This document shows, in pieces, positions 35,913 through 48,448 of a stretch of 64,000 bases of DNA; position 1 is the first letter of the stretch; each line of letters starts with the position of its first letter. The translations under genes were made by a program, and so were the position numbers. Source of the DNA: Proteles cristata cristata (taxonomy: Eukaryota; Chordata; Mammalia; Carnivora; Hyaenidae); the NCBI GenBank assembly GCA_017311185.1, contig JAESUZ010004507.1, positions 62,001-126,000 of the forward strand, read 5' to 3'. The notes beneath the pieces were generated by a model, which was not told the DNA's origin, did not search any database, and saw nothing but the letters and a program-made list of their open reading frames with translations.

Positions 35913-38900
35913 CACACACACACACACACCCTGAAAACCAAGAAAACCAACCTGCCTATTGCTAGTCTCTACCCAAGCTGTCAGTCCTCGATTCAAGAGA
36001 TCAGAACTGCTTGGTCCCCAACACTCAGGACCACCACTCCTATGAGTTCCACCTGGTCACTCACCATGTGATGGCTCTGGGTGCATCAGGATCAGGGGCA
36101 GCTCAACACCAACATCGCTGTCAGGATTCCAAGGGGGAGTTACTGATCTCCCTCAGTTTTCTGGTCCTGGGATATCCTCAGACCCTTCCTTAGCACTCTT
36201 TTAGTCTCCCATTCTCCCCACAGCTTCCCCACAGTATCTCTTACCTGGTGATCAGGTCGCCTAGGATGCTGAGGGTAGAATGACATCCTAAAATTAGCTT
36301 CTGGAAATGGAACGTGGCAACCTAGTTTTACTGGGGGATAAGGGATCAGAAGGCCAATCCAGCTACAGAATGGGCTTCCTCCAGAAGGGAGGGTGGCTTG
36401 CTCACTGAGCTCACAGGTTTGGGAAACTGGTCTGGGGAACAGCTTGACTGGGTCAGTCCACCTGGGAGGAAAACAAAAGTGGCTCCCCAGCCCTGCCCAC
36501 ACAGACCCCGACCCCTCACTCACCCTCCACCAGACACCATCAGGTTGACTCTCACTTTGTAGGACACCAGGATCCCCAGCAGCTCCTTGTTCATTCCAGG
36601 CTGAAGACTGGAGGTGTTAGTAGTCGTTGTTGTGTGTTAGTTAAGGGGGGAGTAATTCATTCAGTCTCTCAGTCCCTTCCTGTGCACCTTTTTTTTGTTG
36701 TTGCTGACTTTCTTATATTCTTTTTTTTTTCAAATAGTTTATTGTCAAGTTGGTTTCCATATAACACCCAGTGCTCATCCCCACAAGTGTCCTCCTCCAT
36801 GCCCATCTCCCCCTTCCCCGCCACATCCATCGGTCCTCAGTTTGTTTCTCAGCATTCAAGAGTCTCTCATGGTTTGCCTCTCTCCCTCTCCCCCACCATT
36901 TCCCCCTTTCTTCTCCCCCATGGTCCTCAGTTAAGTTCCTCCTCATCCTCCTATATGCCTGTGCACCTTTTCTAACAGGACTCCCATGCTCTAATCTCTC
37001 CTCATTGAAATCACACGTCTGCTCCTAACATCCAGTTTTACCAGGTCACCCTCTGCCTAAGAGCCTACCCTCTCTGAATATAACTACTCTCTGCTTGGCT
37101 TTCACGACCCTTAACAAACTGGCCCCACTCAGCCTCTTTAACCTTTTCTGCGTAACTCCCTAACACCTGGGATACAACCTAAGCAGACCCATCCTCTCTC
37201 CATGCTCAGAATATGCCATGCAGATTCCCACCTTTCTGGCCTTTGCCCATGCTGTGCTCCCAGTCTGGAATGCTCTTTCCTTCCTCTCTTGCTATCTAGA
37301 TCCTACACATGCCTCAATATCTAGCTCATTCAGTCTTCTCCAGGAAGCCCACTCCAGCTATGCTGGCTTCTTTCAACTTCTGTTGAATTTCTAATCTGAA
37401 CCACTTGTACTATCACTTAACCTTTCCATTGCTTTTGCATTCCTCTTTGTTCCCCATCTAGACCATAAGAGTGTCTAAAACTTCTTCATGTCCTCCCACA
37501 TTGCCTAGCGTAAGAATGAGCATGTAACAGGTACTCAATGAAAACTCACTGATTGGAAAATGTGACACAGAAAACTATGATATTGGGAAAGTCTCTTCAT
37601 GGCTCTGGAATACTGATCCTTTTATCTATAAAATAATGCTGTTTGGGCGATTTCTAAGGGTCGTTCTAGCAATGACAATTTATAGCTACAAGATTGATAA
37701 GGCATGGAGAGGGGCAGGGGACAATGAACACTTGTCAGATGGTGGCAGATGGCTTTTGGTGGGAGACACATCTAACACTACAGCCTTCAAAGGCATAGGG
37801 CCAAATGAATGATTGGATAGAATTCTATCAATTCCCTCTTTGGCCATTCTCCTTCTTTGGCCCTTTTCCTCCTCCATTTCTCGACTCCTCATCTTTTCAC
37901 TCCATTTCTGTCTTCACTAGAGAGTAGCTACTCTAGAGATCACAGTGCTAGAGCCAGATGACATGCGGTAGAATCCTTTCCACCTCTGCCGTTTATTAGC
38001 TGTGCAAACTTGGACAACTCCTTTCATCTCTCTGAGCCTCAGGGTCCTTAAGTGTGAAATGGAATAAGAACAGGTATCCAGCCTGCTTTAATGGGATTAT
38101 TGATATACTATATCAAGAATATAAGACTTTTGTGAGCTGTGAAATATTAGACAACGCAAGGAATTTTCCTCTCCACTTTTTCCTTTCTTACTGTCTGTGA
38201 CTTAAGCCTGGCATTGGTCCCATCAGCATGATTTAGCTTACTCTTGACCCTCAGGCCTGCAGAGATCTCTGAACACTGGCCTAGAACCACTTAAAAAGAA
38301 ATAGATGGGCTTCATTGCAGATGAAACCTCAGAACTGTATACATGAAATGCAGAATGGGTTGCAGATAGAAAATGGAGGCTGGGAATTACATTTGAGCTT
38401 ACATTGTGCTAGAGGCCAGATTAGTATCACCATGCTTGAGTTTGCCATCCAGTGCCAGGCCCTCTTTCTGGCAGTTGGCAGCCAGGAGCGGGGTTACTGC
38501 GAAGCTCTTAGAGAAGTTGGAGTTAGCAGCTATAGTCTCCCTTTAAAAGGAGAAGAAGAAGAGAACTTAGGCTAGGCTTGCCAATTACATATACTTTCAT
38601 TCCCAAGGGTATCTTTCACAGTTCCACAAATCTACTGGAGTATCCAGGAGAGCTGGCCTGTCTGACTGTGGGGAGTGGGAACAATTCGCTCTGGTGGGAA
38701 ATCCTTATGCCCTTGACCTCTCTCAGCATTTTGATGGTCCTGTTATGGGTATCCTCCCTCTAGTTCTCCTGGAAATCCCTCCCTTCCTCTACATCAGCCC
38801 TCACGTTGACCTTCCTCAGCCCTGGGCTCTTACCCTCCTCCTTCTTTCCCCAACCTGCTTCTTTGCCTCCAGTCCCTGACCCTTTTCCCACCAACCCACC

Positions 38901-41900
38901 CCGTGGCTCTCTGGCTCCAGCCCCAGCTCACGTGAACTCCTGAATGAACACGGTCTTGGTGTACTTGTCTAGGGAATACAGGACAACATCTGTGATCTGG
39001 TCGACTGAACAGCCAGGAAAAGCACATGAGGATAATCAGTTAGTCATCCACAAGGTCCCAGCTTACCACCCTCAGATGTGACCTTATACATGGGTACACT
39101 ATGCATGATGTACTAAGATATGCTGGTGGACAAAGCTATGTATTTTGATAAGCCTGCATTAAAGGGAAAGTCTAGATGAATACAGTCTGGGTAGGTGAGG
39201 CAGAATTTTGGAAAAAGAAAGATAGGAAAAGAAATTCACCTGAAATCTTGATTTTTTTGATGACCTTGTTGGTGCGGTTGTTGATAGAAACATTGACAGA
39301 GATGGGTTTGCCATGGTAGTGAACCTGGAGCAGGAGGAGAGGCTCATTGCAAGGTTGGAGGGAGAACACCCAGATCAAGACCTAGAATTCCTGTTTCCTT
39401 AGCACTGTTGCTGCCCTGGCTTCCATTCCTGTCTCCCCAGGTAGGAAATCGGTGAAGAATCAGGGTTTCAGAGGGCTGCAGGGTAGGGGTCAAGAAGTGG
39501 GGTGGGGGTGGGGGGGCTCACAAACCTCCCTGTCCATCCAGGCCTGGAGTTGTAGGGGCTGAGCTGACAGAAGGAAGTGCCGGACAGTCTGGGCACAGGG
39601 GCCAGGGCCTGGTTCCAGGGGTGCAAACTGTACTTTCCGAACCACCAGCCGCACAGAGTCTCTGAGGAGAGGCCAAGAGGTCAGCCAGAACATCTCTGGG
39701 ACTCACAGACCCCTGTGCCAACCCCATGGCCCAGTCCTGGCTTGGGGTTGGGGTGGGTGGAGGTGGGGTGAAGCCTCCCTCAGAGAATTCTTATAGACCC
39801 TTGGTGTAGGTGTCTAGACCGTGGGTCAGCAAAGTATGGCTCACTGGCCAAATCCGGCCTGCTGACTGTTTTTGTATGGCCCAAGGCTAAGAATGGTGAT
39901 TACATTTTTTAAGTGGTTGAAAAAAATCAAAGGATGATAATATTTCATGGCATGTGGAAATCATATAAAATTCAAATTTTAGTGTCTATAAATAAAGTAT
40001 CGGAAGACAGCCCAGCTCAATCATTTACATACTATCTACGGCTGCCTTTCACACTCCAAAGGCAGAGTTGAGGAGTTGCAACAAAAAACTATAGGGCTCA
40101 CAAAACCTAAATATTTATTTTTTGGCCCTTTACAGAAAAGTCGGCTGACTGCCCTGGAGCAAAGAAGAGAAGTCAGCGAGGGAGCAGAGCCGCACATCTG
40201 AGTTGGTGGCAATGGTGCTGTGGAGGTTAGAAGTCAGGCTGTTTCTGTCCTGAGATCAAGATCTGTTTCCTGGCACAGGCTGGAGGCAGGGACTCTGGAG
40301 AGGACCAAAGACTACCTCTTGGAGATTTTCTCCTCCAGGTTTTCAGCACAGAAGCTCTTCACTTCAAAGTCAATCCCACAGGCCTGCAAAGGGGCAGGGG
40401 CCAAGAGAATGCATTTCCAACACTGCCTATCCTTCCCTCTTGAGTCTATAAGGAAATGCCTGACCCCATCCCTTAGCTGTCCATGTCTCCAGTCTTGTTC
40501 ATTTGTCCCTCTGTCCTTCCTGCTAGCACTGACTATTTATACCTCTTTTTCAGAACCCAGAACTCACCTTTCCCGCATCTTCGGGACCTGGCTGCAGTGT
40601 CACTGAACAGGGCAGGTTAACAACCATCTAGGGGATCAGAAGAAGGTCAGCAAACAGAAGAAATAGGGACCCCCCTTTCCTTTGTTTTCCTTCTTTAGCT
40701 TCCTCGCTTAACATTCCCCGGAAACCTTGCCCAGGACGTGGGGGCCAGTACCTGCAGTGTAAAGGGGTAGGCATTGTCCCCCAACTTTTGCAGCAGTCGC
40801 TCCTGTAGGACTGTGAGGGGCCCCTGGGGGCTGGTGGGCTCAGGTGGGAACACTTGCTGCACCTGTACATACAGATCTTTGCGGAACGTCAGACCAATCA
40901 CGTCCAAATCGTCATGGCCATAGCGAAAGGCACATGTCAACATGACGAACACTGCAGGCAAAGGAGGAAAAGAGAGTGACCTGTCACGCTTGAGGGAGAA
41001 GGAAGTTCTTAAATGGCTCATAGGAAGACATGGGGAAATAATGTAAGATGATTGAAACCATATGGCCATGAAGGAAAGGATGAATACATTTGACTACAGT
41101 AAATTTTCAAACTTCTTTACATTAAGGGTCTTTATAAACACTGAAACAAGTAAAAGCCTGGGAGAAAAATATTTGCAATATATATCACAGACAAAAGTTG
41201 AGCATTCCTAACCTGAAGCTAATGTAACACTGTAGGTCACCTATACTTCAATAAAAAAGCTTTACATTTGTGATACATAAAGAACTCCCACAAACCAATA
41301 ATATAAAAAGTCCCAATATAATAGTGTGCAAAGAATATGAATAGGCTCTTCAGAGAAGCACAAAATAGAATAGCCAATAAAACAGGAAAACATGTCCAGT
41401 CTCATCAGTAATCAGATAAATGTAAACTAAAACCACAATAAGATAACATTTCACACACATCAGACCATGAAAAAATCTTTAAGTCTGCCAGTACGAAGTG
41501 TTGGTGAACAAGTGGAGCAACAGGAGGTCATTGCACACTGCTGGTGTGAGGATACATTAGTACAACCACTTTGGAAAACTGTTTGGCACTATCCAGTAAA
41601 ACTCAATCTGCTTGTATGTTATGACCTAAGAAGAATTTAGAGGAACTCTTGCTCATGTTTATGAGGAGATACATATGAGAATGTATTTGCACCAATATTT
41701 GCCATAGTGTAAAATTGGAAATAATTTTAATATCTATCAATCAATCAGTGAAAGAATGGGCAATACAGTTATAGTATGCTCCTATAATAGAATGCTAAGC
41801 TGAGCTTCAAATAAGTGAGTCAGCGCTCCATGTATTAACATGGTTAAGTCTCAAAAACTACTGAGTAAAAAAAAAAAAAAAGCTAGCTTCAGAATGATCT

Positions 41901-44900
41901 GCATAATCTGATACTGTGTATATAAAGTTTAAAAGCATGTAGAGCAATGGAGCAATACCAGAATTGCTACAGATACATAAACATAGGTAGAAATATAGAA
42001 ACATCAGAGGAATAATAAACACCAAATTTGGGATAGTGGTTCCCAGGGGTGGAGACCAGGAGAGAGGGAGGAGAGGAGGAAGCGGAATGGGATTAAGGAA
42101 GGACACGTGGGAGACCAGTTTGTTTCTGTGGTTCTTTTTTAAAACTAGGTGGTGGGTACAGGGTATTTATTACATAATAATCGAGGGTCAGACTGTCTGG
42201 GCTTGAATATGCCTTGTACAAATCCCTCAAGTTCTCTGAGCCTCGGTTATTTCACCTGTCAATAACAGGATTGCACTACGAGCTCTCCATATGTCGTTTA
42301 GACTTCACAACAACCCTCTGAGGTATTATTATCTCTGCTTTGCAGGTAGAGACAATGAGCTCCGGGCCCTTAAGTGACAGCCCAGGATTTCAACCCCGGC
42401 CTCGTGACTCCAAAGCCCACACTTGTGCATGCCCAACCTAACACATGGGAGTTAATGTGAGGAGTTGATGTATAAGAAATCCCTTTGGAAATTGTAATTA
42501 TAGATGCGAATGGCGAGGATGATCATGGGAATGTTGGCAAAAATTGAACAGTTACAAGTGAACTCATGCTTTTCAGCTAGTGCCTAAGATTAGAGGCAAA
42601 TAGAATAGTTCATGCTTCAATGAACTAGTGGAATGTGGGATGGGGTACAGAAGGCTACCTGTCCAAGGACAGAGTGACAGAGACTGAGGGAAGGAAAGAA
42701 AGAGGTAGGACAGGGGTGGGGAATCGTCTTCTATCAGGAGCCCTGACTGAAAGGAAAGAGAACTACCGGTAGCCACACGCTAGTAGAAAGCAACCTATGT
42801 CAGTATTTTTAAGAGATCTGAATATCTACCGAACGGCCAGATTATCTGCTTCTAAAATTAAGCATAAAGAAAAGGAATCTATATTCAAAAGATACAATGA
42901 AGACTGAGAGTAATAATGGTAGTGTTTATAAGGACTGGGGCAATGGGCAGCCTCATATACAGCAGGAAGGAGAGTCAATTGATACAACCATTTTGGAGGG
43001 CAGTTTGGCAATAGAAAGCTTTAAAAGTGTCTGAATGCCCTTCGGCCATTTTGTTCTTCTCTAGGCATTTAGTCTAAAATGATTGGACCATATATATTGG
43101 ACCAAAGACATATGTATGTTTGTGAATACACACACACACGCACACACACACGAGTTTGTATTTTACAGGGTTATAAAAACTGTCCAATGACTGAAGGTTG
43201 GCTACATATATTATGGTAACCCCCGTGCAGTATACTGATATGCACTATATTGACATAGGTGAAAAAGAAGATTAGAAAATATTCTTTATAATATAGTCTA
43301 TTACATAAAAATATAGCTATTTTTGCATGGAAACTATGAATAAATAGGAGCTAAAATATTATTAGTGATTGTCTTTGAGTGACAGGATTGCAATATTTTT
43401 CTCCTTCATTTGTGCTTCCTAATTTTTCTACAATGGAGACACATTTAACAATTTTCAAAAGATATGGCAGATTCTCCCTTGGTTGTCAATTACAGCCAAT
43501 TAAAGAGGGAGAGAAAGTGGGGTGTCTGAGTGGCTCAGTCAGTTAACCGTCCAACTTCAGCTCAGGTCATGACCTTGCGATTCGTGGGTTTAAGGCCTGC
43601 GTGGGGCTCTGGGTTGACAGCTCGGAGCCTGGAGCCTGCTTCAGATTGTGTCTCCCTCTCTCTCTCTCTGCTCCTCCCCCATGTTCGCTCTCTCTCCCAA
43701 AAATAAACATGAAAAAGTTTTTAAAAAGAGGGAGAGAAAGAAAAGTAAAAAAAGAAAGGAAAAGACAGAGAAGATGAGGAGAGGGGAGAGAGGAGGCTGG
43801 AAGGAAGCATGGGGAGGGAGGAAATAAAGGGGTGAGGAATAAGACAGAAAAAGATCAGGAGGGGTGAGGCAGAAGGGTACGTAGGTAGTAGCCTTGCCCC
43901 TGAGGTGAGGATGGTAAGCAGATGAATTGCTATTGGCACATCCACCTGTTTGCAAGTGGGGAGGGCATCACTCCCCACCCTTCCTGGTTCAACAGTTTAG
44001 GATCATCCGCTTTTGGTGCTACAAAAGAGCTTGTTTTCATTTTTTAAAATTCAACAGCTTTTCTTAAGTTAATTATATTTGGGTTTGTTATACAAATAAT
44101 ACATATTAATTGTGTGAAAATCAGAAAATACAAACAAAAAATCAAAGCTCTGCCATCATGCGTTATATTCCAGAGATAACTGCTGTTAATATCTCTTGCA
44201 CTTGTGGGGTGCCTGATGTCAGTAGAGTGTTCGACTTCCACTCAGGTCATGATCTCATGGTTAGTGGGTTCAAGCCCCACGTCAGACTCTGTGCTGACAG
44301 CTCGGACCTTGGAGCCTGCTTTGAATTCTGTGTCTCCTTCTCTCTCTGCCCCTCCCCTGCTTGCACTCTGTCTCTGTCTCTCTTTCTTTCAAAAATAGAA
44401 AAAAAAATTTTTTTAATCTATTGCACTTGCTTCCCAATTTGTTTCTATAATTAAACATAGGGTACCTTAGATATCTATGACTTCTTCCTTGTTGCCTTTT
44501 TGAAATAGAACTTTTTATTTGAGATCATTGTAGATTCACATGCAGTTGTAAGAAATAATACAGAGAGATCCCAGAAAGATTTTTGTTAAACAACACATCT
44601 TTGACACAAGTGCATATCCTGCCCTACCACTGACCTTTATCACTCAATAGTATAGTATAAGCATCAATACAATACAATAGTATAGTATATACATCAACAA
44701 ATGGAACTTGATAGAAAAAAACGTTAGAAAATATGATGCAAATATAGGGCACCTGGGTGGCTCAGTTGGTTAAACATCCGACTCTTGATATCGGCTCAGG
44801 TGATGATCTCAGGGTCTCGTCGGTTTGAGCCCTACAGAGCCTGTGCTGATCTTACAGAGCCTGCTTGGGATTCTCTCTCTCTCTATCTTTCTCACTGCCC

Positions 44901-47900
44901 CTCCCCAGCTCGTGCTCTGTCTCTCTCTAAATGAATAAATAAACTTAAAAAATTATTTTAAAAAAATATGATGCAAATAAAATTATCTTCATAAAAGTAA
45001 TGAAACATATAAAATAGCTAAGGGGCAAACTTAAGAAATATACACAACTTGGGGCGCCTGGATGGCTCAGTCAGTTGGGCTTCCGACTTTGGTTCAGGTC
45101 CCGATCTCAGTTTGTGAGTTCGAGCCCTGTGTCAGACTCTGCACTGACAGTTGAGAGCTTGGAGCCGGCTTCGGATTTTGTCTCTCTCTCTGTCTCCCTC
45201 TCTCTCTCTTTCTCTCTGCTCCTCACCCGCTTGTGCTCTCTCTCTCTCAGAAATGAATAAACGGTAAAAAAAAAAAAACCTAAATAAAAACAAGAAATAT
45301 ACACAACTTAAATGAATAATAATATAAAACTCTACTAAGGGACATGAAAATGATGCAATCAAAAGGAAAAAAACATCTTATTTCTGGGTCAACATGTATT
45401 TTTTAAATTAAATATTTCCTCCTGTAGGTTATTCTGAAGATGTGCTAGGAATGTGAAAAATGATTTCGGTTTTAGAAATACAGAGTAATTGAGAGTCTTA
45501 AACAAGTTGGTTAATTTACTGGCTATTCCCCAGAATTCCTCTGATATTTAAAATTGGCTAGACTGCTTATCCACACTGTTTGTTTGTTTGTTTGTTTGTT
45601 TGTTTATTATGTTTATTTAATTTTGAGGGAGCGAGCCAGTGGGGGAGGCGTAGAGAGAGACCAAGAATCCTTTGCAGGCTCTGTCCACACTGTCAGCGCA
45701 GAGCCCAATGTGGGGGTTCACACTCACAAACCCTGAGATCATGACCTGAGCTGAAATCAAGAATCAGATGCTTAACTGACTAAGCCACCCAGTTGCCCCT
45801 ATCTCACAATATTTTAAAGGTTATGTTTGAATTAGTATTCATCAATTTGTTCTGAGCCATTTTCAAGTCAAACCCAGTTTTCAATCTAATTGGATCAAAG
45901 AGCAAAAATTAGTTTAAAAAGAAGTGAAAAAATATTTCAGTGTAATCTTGATCTATAGTACTGTGGCCATAGTAATGTCTCTTGTTGTTACTTGCTAGAG
46001 TTATTGTTTTCTCTGTTTCCTGTTTTTTTTTTTTTTTTTTTTATATACGGAAAGGGTAGGGGCTTCCCTCCACAGAAGGAGAGGTGGAAAGATAATACCA
46101 GAGGTTCCAAAATGGCAGTATGAGGGTCATATCCAGCCTAACAAAAAATAACATTTTTTGATCTATCCAGGTCTTTAAAAATCTTTTAGTTAGCTGCCAC
46201 CATTTGAAAATCAGGAAATTTGCATAAAGATATGGATTTCTGGAATGCTGGATCTTTCCGTAGCCAGTCTAAGCCCATGTTCAGTTTAGCAATGAAGCAA
46301 TAGTACCACCGACAATAATAGAGACAATCAGAAGTTTTAGAAAGAAACTATTTTAAGTCTAGCACACATGTCAATTCTGTGTAATTTTGAAAAATAAGAT
46401 TTTATCTCTGTCTTAGAAATATGTCTATTTTGAATACTACTTGGGGAAGAGGTATCATCATCTTTTCAGGATTTGGGTCCCTGAAGGTCTTATTCTGAGC
46501 TTCGTTTCCAGTTCTTTTCCAACAATCAGAAAATTTGGCCACACTGGGCTAAAATTCCCAGTTGTTAGTCCCCACCAGACAAGGAAACCACAGTTCCAAC
46601 CACTTTTTGATTTTCTTATACTCCTCTAGTCCACTCGCCCAGTCTACTCACTTAGGTTACTTGTCTGGTGTGTGTGGCATCTCATTTAGGGGTCCCTGGC
46701 ACATGCAAAGGCCAACAGAATTTTTACTTACTCTTTCGACCTTTTAAGTAATCAGGGTCAACCAGGACTACACCATCTGTGTAGAGAAGGAGAGATGGCA
46801 CCCTCGTCAGGAAAAATCCTTAGACTATGAAACAGAATCAATCTCTGAAATAGTTCCTCCCACTTTTCCCTTTAATTGCCCTCATCTTCTGCATGTCCCT
46901 TTTTTTTGTCTTTCTTTTAGTCCCTAGATCCCATTCCCTTCTCCCAGGATCTTTCCCTTTTTGGACTCACTGACCAATGGGATCCACCATGTCCACATGG
47001 TCCACAAAGTCTCGTCTCCCCAGGTAGATGGCAAGCTGTTGTGGAACAACCTTGCATGTTATTCTCGTAGTCCTCATTTTTGTTCATTCGTTTGTTTTAT
47101 TATTTATTTATTTATTTTTTACAGTTTATTGTCAAATTAGTTTCCACATAACACCCAGTGCTCATCCCCATAAGTGCCCTCCTCCATGCCCACCCCTCCT
47201 CCCCCCCACATCCACCAGTCCTCAGTTTTTGTCAGCATTCAAGAGTCTCTCATGGTTTGCCTCCTCACTCCCCAATTATTTTTCCCCTTCTTCTCCCCGG
47301 TCCTCAGTTAAGTTCCTCCTAATCCTCCTATACGTGCATGTTTGTTTTATTTTTAGAGAGAGAGAATGCAAGACAGGCAGGGGTAGGGGGGGCAGAGGAT
47401 TTGAAGTGGGTTCTGTGCTGACAACAGTGAGTCCGATGTGGAGCCCAAACTCACAAACTGTGAGATCGTGACCTGAGCCAAAGTCAGACGCTCAACAGAC
47501 TGAGCCACCCAGGCGCTCCCCCCCCCAATAATCATCTTTGAGTGGATTTTCCTGAAGCCCCCAACCCAAACCCCTGAGACCTTGAAGGATGTACCCAACT
47601 ATCCCTTTTGCCCTCTCATTTGCCCAGCTAGGCCAAGTTCTCTCACCTTCCCATTGGAGCAGGTCTTCTTATACACCCTATAAAGAGAAAATCAAGAAGA
47701 AAATAGAGGTTCATTGGGAGAGAAGGGAAGAGAATAAGGGAGAGGAAAGAAAGGGAAGTGGGGGAGAAAAAGGGAAATATTCCTAGGATTAGAAGAGGCC
47801 CAAGGAACATGAAACAGTTCAAAGGTGGAGGTAATTGGAGTAGAGTTCAAGCTACAGGTTGGGGAAAAGTTGGAGACTCCACTACCCCAAAGGCAAGTAC

Positions 47901-47966
47901 TTGGATTTGGGTAGGGGCAAGTCACAGAATCAGAGAATTAGAAAGAATTCTTACTTACCTTGACAT
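35154..47966 (-). CDS. ARR3: ARR3, cone arrestin (X-arrestin), complete
   Basis: Binds light-activated phosphorylated cone opsins and stops their signalling. Coding exons on the minus strand: 47959-47966, 47647-47677, 46975-47035, 46732-46776, 40752-40951, 40568-40627, 40316-40383, 39526-39661, 39240-39324, 38932-39004, 38403-38540, 36524-36607, 36245-36268, 36065-36117, 35755-35764 (10 nt) and 35154-35247. They sum to 1170 nt and 389 residues, one more than human ARR3 as remembered, with GT/AG borders and consistent phases. Arrestin marks: DGVVLVDP near 34-41; phosphate-sensor region [10 protein letters not shown] at 161-170 with R166; lariat-loop [11 protein letters not shown] from D287 (D287 and D294 polar-core acids); C-tail EEFTR at 366-370. 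I see no damage. Start: ATG 47966 gives MSRVYKK, matching the usual N-terminus; an in-frame ATG at 47975 would add MAN. The intron after 46732 is 5.8 kb and rich in repeats. Confidence 0.97.
35470..35590 (+). repeat. Purine-rich low-complexity tract
   Basis: GA-rich with GGAA repeats, in the last ARR3 intron between the 10-nt exon and the terminal exon. Confidence 0.8.
35755..35764 (-). other. ARR3: ARR3 10-nt microexon
   Basis: On the minus strand the sequence ...GTACAG / AGGCTGCTAG / GTAAGG... is bounded by AG and GT. It is needed to keep frame between exon 36065-36117 (ending CATG) and exon 35154-35247 (starting CTCTGAG). It supplies the residues EAAS. Arrestin genes are known to contain 10-nt exons. 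Confidence 0.9.
35881..35931 (+). repeat. (CA)n microsatellite
   Basis: About 24 CA units with one CG interruption, in the ARR3 intron upstream of the 10-nt exon. Confidence 0.97.
36693..36957 (-). mobile_element. 5'-truncated L1 3' end with double A tract
   Basis: L1 tail on the minus strand bounded by CCTGTGCACCTTTT at 36679-36692 and 36958-36971. Between the L1 poly(A) (36721-36730) and the target duplication is a 24-bp non-L1 segment (36697-36720) and a second A tract. Confidence 0.88.
37028..37556 (+). mobile_element. LINE2 remnant in ARR3 intron
   Basis: Contains 'ctttgcccatgctgtgctcc' and 'gtctggaatgctctttcc', hallmark L2 text, ending 'ggtactcaatgaaaactc'. Confidence 0.75.
37925..38165 (+). 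mobile_element. MIR SINE in ARR3 intron
   Basis: 'tctctgagcctcagggtcc' and 'agtgtgaaatggaataagaa' match the MIR core and 3' half. Confidence 0.75.
39819..40155. mobile_element. hAT-Charlie-type DNA transposon (MER5-like)
   Basis: Starts 'gggtcagcaaagtatggc', contains 'tggccaaatccggcctgctg', and ends 'ggccctttacagaaaag'. This is the layout of a non-autonomous hAT element. It lies in an ARR3 intron. Confidence 0.65.
41080..42115 (+). mobile_element. Ancient L1 3' part in ARR3 intron
   Basis: L1M-like text ('aaagaactcccacaaacca', 41279 on). A short younger L1 tail ('cctgaagctaatgtaacac' to 'cttcaataaaaaa', about 41213-41261) appears inserted in it. Confidence 0.6.
42180..42440. mobile_element. 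MIR-like SINE
   Basis: 'ttctctgagcctcggttat' and 'acaaccctctgaggtatta' are MIR phrases. Confidence 0.65.
42820..43490 (+). mobile_element. Ancient L1 3' end, degraded
   Basis: L1-like 'accaaagacatatgtatg' stretch with a (CA)n run at 43130-43152. Tentative. Confidence 0.4.
43518..43724 (+). mobile_element. Felid SINE
   Basis: Forward copy; exact 16-bp duplication AAAGAGGGAGAGAAAG at 43502-43517 and 43725-43740. Confidence 0.93.
43730..43865 (+). repeat. Purine-rich tract
   Basis: GA-rich low-complexity DNA directly after the SINE. Confidence 0.8.
44206..44415 (+). mobile_element. Felid SINE
   Basis: Forward copy with shortened head; imperfect duplication around CTYTTGCACTTG. Confidence 0.87.
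44746..44963 (+). mobile_element. Felid SINE
   Basis: Forward copy; exact AAATATGATGCAAATA duplication at 44729-44744 and 44964-44979. Confidence 0.94.
45051..45291 (+). mobile_element. Felid SINE
   Basis: Forward copy; exact AAGAAATATACACAACTT duplication at 45033-45050 and 45292-45309. Confidence 0.94.
45578..45604 (+). repeat. (TTTG)n microsatellite
   Basis: Six to seven units forming the tail of the adjoining reverse SINE. Confidence 0.9.
45605..45800 (-). mobile_element. Felid SINE
   Basis: Reverse copy ending GCCACCCAGTTGCCCC. Confidence 0.87.
47101..47335 (-). mobile_element. 5'-truncated L1 3' end
   Basis: Same terminal segment as 36721-36957. It is flanked by TTTGTTTTATT-type sequence and lies directly beside a SINE. 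Confidence 0.83.
47345..47522 (-). mobile_element. Felid SINE
   Basis: Reverse copy, abutting the L1 tail, ending GCCACCCAGGCGCTCCC. It lies between ARR3 coding exons 2 and 3. Confidence 0.87.
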
Positions 47967-48422
47967 GTTGGCCATGGAGTTGATGTTGTGCCTTTTCTGA
48001 GAAGAAGGAAAAAGAGGAAGACTCGTTCGTGTGGTCCCTATTCTCCTTGCCCCACTCTGGGATACCATCTAGGCACACCTAGTGTGGCGTAACCATTCCT
48101 CCTTAAATACATGCCTCACCAGTATCAAATGACTTATTTAATATAAGACTATTTATTCAGCATACTCTCACCCATCCCAGACACGGGGGAGAAAAACCGA
48201 GTTTTACAAATTGTTGTCTAACCATATTGCCTATTCTCCGCAAAGGGCATGGCTGCCTGGAATAGCTGGAGCACTCCTGAGCACCCTACTTGAGAAGGAA
48301 CTTGTCTGGATGAAGGCTCAAGAGAAGTCTCCATCTAGCCAAGTATGAGGAAAATTGGACCGGATGAGGCTGGATATCACCTAACACCAACAGTAGGTGT
48401 CCAGACATGTTCGTTAGATACA

Positions 48423-48448
48423 TGAATGAATGGATGAATGAATGAATG
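48423..48448 (+). repeat. (GAAT)n short tandem repeat
   Basis: About six ATGAATG-type units. Confidence 0.85.

Noticed and set aside
36524..38403. A missing microexon between ARR3 exons 38403-38540 and 36524-36600
   Set aside because: Joining seemed out of frame with the acceptor at 36601, but the acceptor CTCCAG seven bases upstream (exon start 36607) restores the frame and gives [11 protein letters not shown].
40316..40383. Premature stop in ARR3 after SKR
   Set aside because: The TAG is part of the GTAGTC splice donor; exon 7 ends at AAGAG and joins 39661 in frame.
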